A stretch of DNA of 64,000 nt from positions 113,618,214 to 113,682,213 of the forward strand of contig NC_085047.1 in assembly GCF_963662255.1 (NCBI RefSeq), read 5' to 3'. Below, one piece after another: positions 57,426 through 64,000 of this stretch. Under the pieces are notes generated by a model. That model had not been told where the DNA came from, searched no databases, and saw nothing but the letters and a program-made list of their open reading frames with translations. Each line of letters begins with the position of its first letter. Position 1 is the stretch's first letter. A program made the translations under genes and the position numbers. The DNA is from Cinclus cinclus. Taxonomy: Eukaryota; Chordata; Aves; Passeriformes; Cinclidae.

Positions 57426-58654
57426 TAGCATCAAAACCAATGTAAAACTGCTTTCCTTTTGCAAGAAGCAAAGCCTTTTTTTTTTTTTTTGTGGTTTCCA
57501 AGTTCCATTTCAGACCTACAAAACAGACACTGAGAGCAAATGCAAGAAATTGTTTCTTCCCCCCGAAGGCACCTTAACCACAGATGTGGGACATAAAATC
57601 TGCATCTAGTAAAGTATCTGGAGATTTTTTTGCTGTCTGCATTTCCTATATGCAAATAGTGTTGTTATTATGACCAGGAGGCTCATAAAGATCCCTGTTT
57701 TACAGTAAGACAGGATCATCCACCTCTGCCATGACAAACTCAGAGAGAATATGACACAATCTATATGCCATTAATTTGTGGCTATAAAAAAAAACAAATC
57801 TAATTTTTTTTTTACTGAAAGTCACAAACACTGAAAACAGAAACTTCTGAGGTCATGCATTTTACATTTTTTTCTACTCTGCAGGGGTAGAAACACTAAA
57901 AAAATCTCCAGTCCTAATGATTTCTTTCAACTGGAAGTCAAACACTTTGTCAATATTTCAAGGATCTCTCAAACTTTCCAGTGCTTGATTTAGCACCAGC
58001 ACCAAACAGCTCTTACTGCATGCTATACCGCTTCAATAATTTAACTTACCACTATGTCTTTCATGCTTTTAAGCCTTCCATTGCTAAATAATGTTTTGTT
58101 TTGCTATCAGAGAAAAACCAAAAATTGTCTATTGAGGCGTTATCTCTTTTCACTCAGCAAAGCTTTTGGCTGTCTGTGCTTCAGGCACCTGCTCTGGTAC
58201 AGCAGGTGATGTCAATATGACGACATCCACACTGCACTGGTTGTTATTCATGCCTCATTTAACTGCATGGGGTAAAACAATTTGCAGTTATCCACCATGC
58301 ATTCACAAAGTGACTTCCATCACATCTTCAAAGGAAAATGAGAGCAAGCAATCATTCATTTTTTGTTACATAGAGATTGCTTGTATCCCTTAGCTGGGAC
58401 AGAAGTTGCCTCTGTTCTGGTAGACACACTCTGCTCAGACTTTGTAGAAGTTTCTCTCCCCTGTTTTAAAAGCTTGAGGTTGGGAGGTTTTGGTAAGTTC
58501 CATAAAAATAAACAAAACAAATACCGCAGGCTGAAGGTGCAAAGTGGATTTTTTAGAAGCAGCTGTCTGCATGATTTAACATCCACAGCCTTTTCCAGGT
58601 GTGGAATCCTAGGGCTTGCCTGCTATTGGAGCCCTGAAGCCTGGGAGTTTTGAA

Positions 58655-59195
58655 CTTTCTGTGCTTTCTGACACCGACCCCCAGGAGAACACTGCTTTTG
58701 ACCTGAGGCCTTGGAGAAGGGTTCCAAATTTGAGTGATGGAGTTAAAACCACTGGTGTGTAGTTAGAATAGAAGTGTGTGCTTTCACATGGTGAAGGGTT
58801 TGAAATTTGGGGTTTTAGAATACAGTAATAGGTATTACTGTATGGGAAAAGATGGAGGTTCTTGGATGTTGTCTCTTTCTTCCTTCTTTTTCCTTCTTCC
58901 AGTTTCAGGCAGTAGTTTTTGGCTGGACAGTTAATGCTGCACTGCAGGTCATGGGAGTTTGGTTATTGTGTCAAAAGTATAAATAATACAAATGTTAGCT
59001 CTTAATTGGATAGTTAGGCTTCAAAAGACCTTGTAAGTAGCTAAATTCACCTCCACTTTCTCACTTTTAGCTGGTAGCTAGAAGTGTTGCAGAACTCTCT
59101 GTACTTTAGATAAGACTTAATAAAAAAACAAGTCTGAACACGAGAAAATTTGTCTCCTTCGTGTTTTAATCCTGACTCTGAGTGAAGACAGAAGA
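58655..59195 (+). mobile_element. Solo LTR of an endogenous retrovirus
   Basis: Plus-orientation LTR with TATAAAT at 58978-58984 and AATAAA at 59119-59124, then GTCTGAACACGAG and CTCCTTCGTGTTTTAATCC. The text (CCTGAGGCCTTGGAGAAGG, GGTATTACTGTATGGG) resembles a common songbird ERV LTR that I remember. No internal retroviral genes flank it. Confidence 0.72.
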
Positions 59196-59394
59196 AAATG
59201 AAGACAAGCCACCAATCAGGTGGTACAACAAACCCCCTACAGCCTGCATACCTGTTGCTTTTGATGTGATTCTCTGGGTCACCCACACTGAACTAGGGAT
59301 ACTCTTCATCCCCACTAAAAGACTGGTCCAACAAAAAACCCAGTATATTATTTTTTTTTGAAGTTCATGGGTCTGATCAATCCTTTTAGGTCAA

Positions 59395-59757
59395 GCAATA
59401 AAGTTCCACCACTGGACAGGCTAACTTTCTACAACTACTTGAAAAAAGGTTGGAATGAGCTGGTGTCAATCTTTTCTCCCAGATAACAAGTGACAGGATG
59501 AGGGGGATTGGCTTAAGCTGCACCAGGGGAGGTTTAGGATAGATATTAGGGAAAATTTTTCTTGGAAATTGTTGTAAAGCACTTGACCAGACTGACCAGG
59601 GAAGTGGAAAAGTCATCATGCCCTGGAATTGTTAAAAAGACATGTGGGTATGGCATTGAGAACATAGTTTAGTGGTGAACATGGTGGTGGTGCTGGGTTG
59701 ATCATTTGACTTGATCTGAAAGGTCTTTCCCAGCCTTAACCATTCCATGATTCTGCA
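59395..59757 (+). mobile_element. CR1 LINE fragment with its 3' end
   Basis: Plus-orientation CR1: GTGACAGGATGAGGGGGATT, AGGTTTAGGATAGATATTAG, ending GAAAGGTCTTTCCCAGCCTTAACCATTCCATGATTCT. Confidence 0.85.
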
Positions 59758-59977
59758 AAGAAACCAGACTGCAAAAATGTGTTTGGTTCTTCATTCCTGC
59801 TTCAGCTGAAGCATAGGGAGTGGGGAAAAAAATGAATAGGATTTGCACGCATAATACAGTAATACAGTAAACAACCTCATTCAACCTGGCATTTACTGTG
59901 GAGTTCAGTCAAAACTTTAATGACAATTGATAGCTTCCTTCACAAGGCAGCAGAACATAGAAGCTGGCTCTGTAAAA

Positions 59978-60235
59978 ATTCATAGAATCACAGAATGGTT
60001 TGGGTTGGAAAGGACCACAAAGCTCATCCAGTGCCACCCCTGCCATGGCAGGGACACCTTCCACTGTCCCAGGCTGCTCCCAGCCCCAGTGTCCAACCTG
60101 GAACTGAACATTCCAGGGATCCAGGGGCAGCCACAGCTGCTCTGGGAATTCCACCCTGTGCCAGGGCCTCACCACCCTCCTGAAGGAAGAATTTTTTTCT
60201 CATATCTAATCTAAACCTACTCTCTTTTAGCAAGG
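59978..60235 (-). mobile_element. CR1 LINE 3' fragment
   Basis: Minus-orientation CR1 tail: TCATAGAATCACAGAATGGT, TTGGGTTGGAAAGGACCACA, CATATCTAATCTAAACCTAC. It faces the plus-oriented copy at 59395 tail to tail, about 220 bases apart. Confidence 0.92.
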
Positions 60236-63200
60236 ATATCTCTTTTCATGATGAAAACTACAAGCCATCATTCCTCCTCTGGGATTTTAACTCAACCCAA
60301 GGGCACTCCTTTCTTCTCCCTTTTCTCATGTCCTCAGTAAAGAGCACAACCATTCCACACCAGTAACATTCATGTGCCACTCAAAATCTTGTCCTGCTGT
60401 GCTTTCATGATTCCTCCCAAGGCACCCACTTAAAACAGGGTTGTAATTCTAGTCTGCTTGCTGGAGCATGTCACACAGTGAACTATGACAAAGTAAAAAA
60501 GTTTCTATCCCCATGCAGAGACTAGAAATTGGAATCATCCCATTACCTGCTTGGGAGCTGTCACCACACATCAAAATTTAGATGTAGAAGTCCACCCCAT
60601 CTCACCCCTGAGCTTGTTCCATCTCTTAGTTCTCTTTCTTATTTTGTCCCACACATAATAAACCCTTCAGAAAATAATCTGCTAGACAGTGCTTAGAAAA
60701 AAAAATAGTTCAAAGAAGTGCTTCTTCTTATTAGGGATTAGCAGCTAGAAATCATTTGGGTAACAGCTCTTCTTTTGCAAGCCAGTTAATAGATAGGAAA
60801 ATTAGTTGGCAATTTAAATGCTGCCTCATTTAACACAATGATTCCTAATTACATTATCAGCCCATCTGGCAAGAATTGCTTACAACCATCACACAGAAAA
60901 GAAAACACCACTAACTATATGCTGTGTTTGCCCACAGTTATTACGTGTTATTATTGGCACTGACTGTCAGGTTATTTCAGCAATTTGTTTCTACAAATTA
61001 GTAATGTTACAATATACAGTGGCTTTTTAAGCACAGACATACTGTATGTTTTTTTTCTCCCCTGTTACTTGGAGTTAGCGTTTACAGCCTGCTTTCTAAT
61101 AAAAAAAATGTATCAGAAGGCTAGGCTTTAATATAGATTCTTCATCTGTTCCTCTGAAGATGCAGAAGTAAAAGCAATTTCAAAGATGAGCTAAGAGAAA
61201 TTTTTGGAAGCATTTCTAGATGTAGAGGACTGCAAAGTCAGATATAAACTTGAAAAGCCTCCACAAAGACAGATTTCTGCTTGCAGAATAATGTACTTTG
61301 TTTAAAAGGTAAGACTGGAAACAAAAATAGGTAAATTTGTTGGACTGGTACACTGCCCATGAACACTGGGGCAGAGATGGACTCTCCCATTTCTCACTGC
61401 TCATAAGCAATCCCTGCACTGGAGGAACACCTCACCCCAAAGCCAAACGAGCCTCAGCAGCTTGGATGGAATCATACTGCACCTTGGAAGAGGAGGAGCA
61501 AGAGGAGAAGGAAGGCAGACCCACATTTTACACCAAGTCCAGGACAAGTATCCCCAGTGTTGCCCTGGGTGAGGTCACCTCACCAAAGAAAACAGACCTA
61601 TCTGCTCCTACCTCCAAAATAAAAGCCCTCCCGTGGTCACAAGAAGGGTTCACCCATGCAGACAAGGTAAAGAGGCATTGTGAGGAAAGAAAAAAAAAAT
61701 AAAATAAATTAATTTTCTAATGACATTTGTTCAGCAGGTGGTGCCCACATTCTGCTGCAGCTCTGGGGATGCAAAGGAAGGTGATTTATTGCTGCATGAA
61801 GACGTGGGCAAACCAGAAGGTCAAGTTTATCACCAAAGATAATTCCTGCTTTCACAACAGCACAAGTTTGTCAGAGAAACTGTGCTGTGTTTGTAGTCTG
61901 GGGAGTTAACAGGTGAGCAAGTGGCAGCAGCAGACCAAGCTCTCCAGATTTTGCTGCCATTCCACTCACTCCAATCCCACATGGTGCCAGGACCTGGGAT
62001 TTACATTTGCTACCTCCACATTCACTCTCTTCCCCAACCACTTAAAACATCTGTTCCCAAACACTCTCACACCCTCACTGGGCTCAGCAGAAGACCAAGA
62101 GTTTTTCCCCTCAATCTCTCCATGATCTGCAGTGTTAGACTGGAAGGAATATTTCTTTTTTCCTGCCTGAAAAGCAATAATCTCTTTCTTTGCCAGAAGA
62201 TTACAAAGTACTATCTGGATTAGCCAATCTATCCGTGGTTAAGAGCACTGCATGCGTCTGTAGTGGAGATTTGTATAAAAAACACAAATGTTAAAATGAC
62301 AGATTGCTCTGAAGTATAAACTTGCTAAACTAAATTGTGAGCTGAAATATGAGCATCTGACTGTGGGACTGATGAATAGTCATTTTGAAGAAAAATATTA
62401 CAGGAAGTGCTTTATATATATTATCATTTTGACAATAAGGGAAGGCTATTATGGTTTAAAGACAAAAAAAATAGTCAGCCAATCAATCCTGGTAACAAAA
62501 CAAAATATCTATTCTTCATTTCTACGCTCTCCTTCCTGCCAATGCCCTCGGTTCCATAAACATTAGCATTCTTTCTGCACATGCCATCTCATGTGCTATC
62601 TTATTTTTCAGGCTGAAATTTATTTGCTGTGTCTAGATTTATCATACAACACATCCATCCTATTCATGCTATATGAACATGCTTTGCTGTTGAACATGAG
62701 CCATTACTTGCTTATCTTAGAGCTGTGTGAATCGTAGCAATTTTGCCTCATTGCCTTTTCAGAAAAGATTAACCTTTTTTCCCTCTTTTTTATTATTTCA
62801 CCCCCCTCCCAGATATTAGTATCTCTCTCACCTCACACCCTGCAGCAGACAAAACCAGGTGTGTGAAGCAATCCTGTAGTTCACATAAACCAGCAGCAGC
62901 TGAAGTCATGCTCTGCTTGAAACTCTGGGTTTTAAGGAAAATCTGGGCTAATTAAAGAGTAACAACAATAATCTAGAGGTCTAGAAAAAAATCACCTGTA
63001 AATAAGCATTGACATGCTTTAAACACCTTGAGAAGATGAAGGAAAAGTGTGATAGCCTTTTAACAGATGTAGGGGTGCCACAGAGACCCCCAGGGAACCA
63101 AACCTTTCAGAAGGAAGGGTTTGCATGGAAGCCAAGAGGTGCCTCCATCAGCCCTTGCCAGGGCAGCCACCAGCACTTAACCACAAGTACAGTTAGAGCT

Positions 63201-64000
63201 TACTGGGAGCAGCAGAAATCCTCCCGAATTTCAGTGAGGGAAATCTGTATACTTGCTGTACTTACACCACACACGTTCTTGAATGGAAAGATAATGAGTG
63301 CCTAGATAAATGGAGGATTAAGGAAACCCCCACAAACGCTCTGAAATTCAAGAACAAATGCATGAGGCATCAGCTATTTGTGCTTAAGTGTAACACACAA
63401 AGCTCTTGTTAAATCCAAAACCTGTTTCCACCTGTTAGTAGGTGTAGAGGAACTAAATTAATCAATTTCCTGGTAATTACAACAGAGCACTGATGAGACA
63501 GGGAGGCTGTAAAACAAATGCCACTGAGAGCAGCTCTCACATTTAACTGCAAGCCCCGAGAGGAATCCCAGTGCCCACGCAGCCTTGGTTTAGAGACAGG
63601 CTAAGTCTAAGCCCTGTGTCCTAAATTAGCAAGAGTCTCATCCAGAGCTCACCCCTCCCTCCCTGGAGAACAGGGTGACTTAAGGTGCTGGAGAGACAGC
63701 TATTAATGCAATAATTCCACAGCTAAAAAGAGATTAACTCTTGGAGATGTGCTTGGGAATGGCATCGCCCATTTCACAGGCTCCTTCTCAGCATAAAACT
63801 TTCTCACTTGGAAACCACCGAGTGTCACCAGCGCAGGGCAGACCTGCTGGGCACTGTCCAGCAGAATTCTGAGCTCTTTGGGACAATGGCCAGCCACATC
63901 AGATGGAGCCAAGGATGCTGTAGGAGGACCTGAGGAGGGGGAGCTTCCAGCTCCACAGCAAGCAGGGTCTGAGGTTAAATATCTGCTGTGGCTGTTCTGC

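Larger units (their letters stand above)
54099..64000. other. BACE2 intron 1 (partial)
   Basis: I could not find exon 1 (signal peptide, propeptide, about 104 codons) on the minus strand here, so it lies beyond 64000. The stretch has a 57-base tandem duplication, CR1 copies and a solo LTR, otherwise AT-rich sequence. The plus open frame 61337-61702 (121 codons) has no known domain. Confidence 0.6.

Noticed and set aside
61337..61702. 121-codon plus open frame in BACE2 intron 1
   Set aside because: No recognisable domain; acidic and lysine-rich runs reflect GAG/AAA-rich DNA.
54099..64000. BACE2 exon 1 inside the window
   Set aside because: I found no minus-strand GC-rich signal peptide/propeptide frame ending before LNILVDTGSS; it must lie to the right.

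Overview
The window is avian nuclear DNA, most likely from a songbird. It is rich in CR1 LINE fragments in both orientations, carries passerine-type endogenous retroviral LTRs, and has GT-AG introns. Two protein-coding genes can be rebuilt exon by exon, both on the minus strand and in tandem: BACE2 (beta-secretase 2) on the right and FAM3B (PANDER) on the left. The order BACE2 then FAM3B in the same direction matches human 21q22.3.

Layout, left to right. 1-1390: GC-rich sequence with a decayed acidic repeat-coding stretch. About 1395-3830: remnants of an endogenous retrovirus (an LTR with TATA box and poly(A) signal, a Lys-type primer binding site, a broken gag start) followed by a second, dissimilar LTR. 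4139-4588: a CR1 ORF2 endonuclease fragment. 6485-7009: a plus-strand pair of spliceable open exons ending in a stop, with a poly(A) signal at 7568. I cannot name this gene; it would converge on FAM3B. 8232-18993: FAM3B, eight coding exons, 233 residues, complete. About 19000-19200: a CpG-rich FAM3B 5' region, immediately followed upstream by 59 perfect CCTCT units. 19500-30120: an intergenic spacer of about 11 kb with CR1 pieces and a solo LTR. 30464-54098: BACE2 coding exons 9 to 2 (414 residues). Exon 1 (signal peptide and propeptide) is not in the window, so intron 1 fills 54099-64000 and continues beyond it.

BACE2 is a membrane-anchored aspartyl protease and both catalytic motifs are intact. 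FAM3B is a secreted cytokine-like protein with its four structural cysteines. Nothing here shows them acting in one pathway; they are linked by ancient synteny. The most notable non-coding features are two uninterrupted pentanucleotide arrays with the same unit, one just upstream of FAM3B exon 1 (295 bp) and one in BACE2 intron 3 (about 409 bp), both with purines on the sense strand. A possible alternative FAM3B first exon (16230-16293) is also notable. Most other long open frames are read-throughs of these arrays or of CR1.
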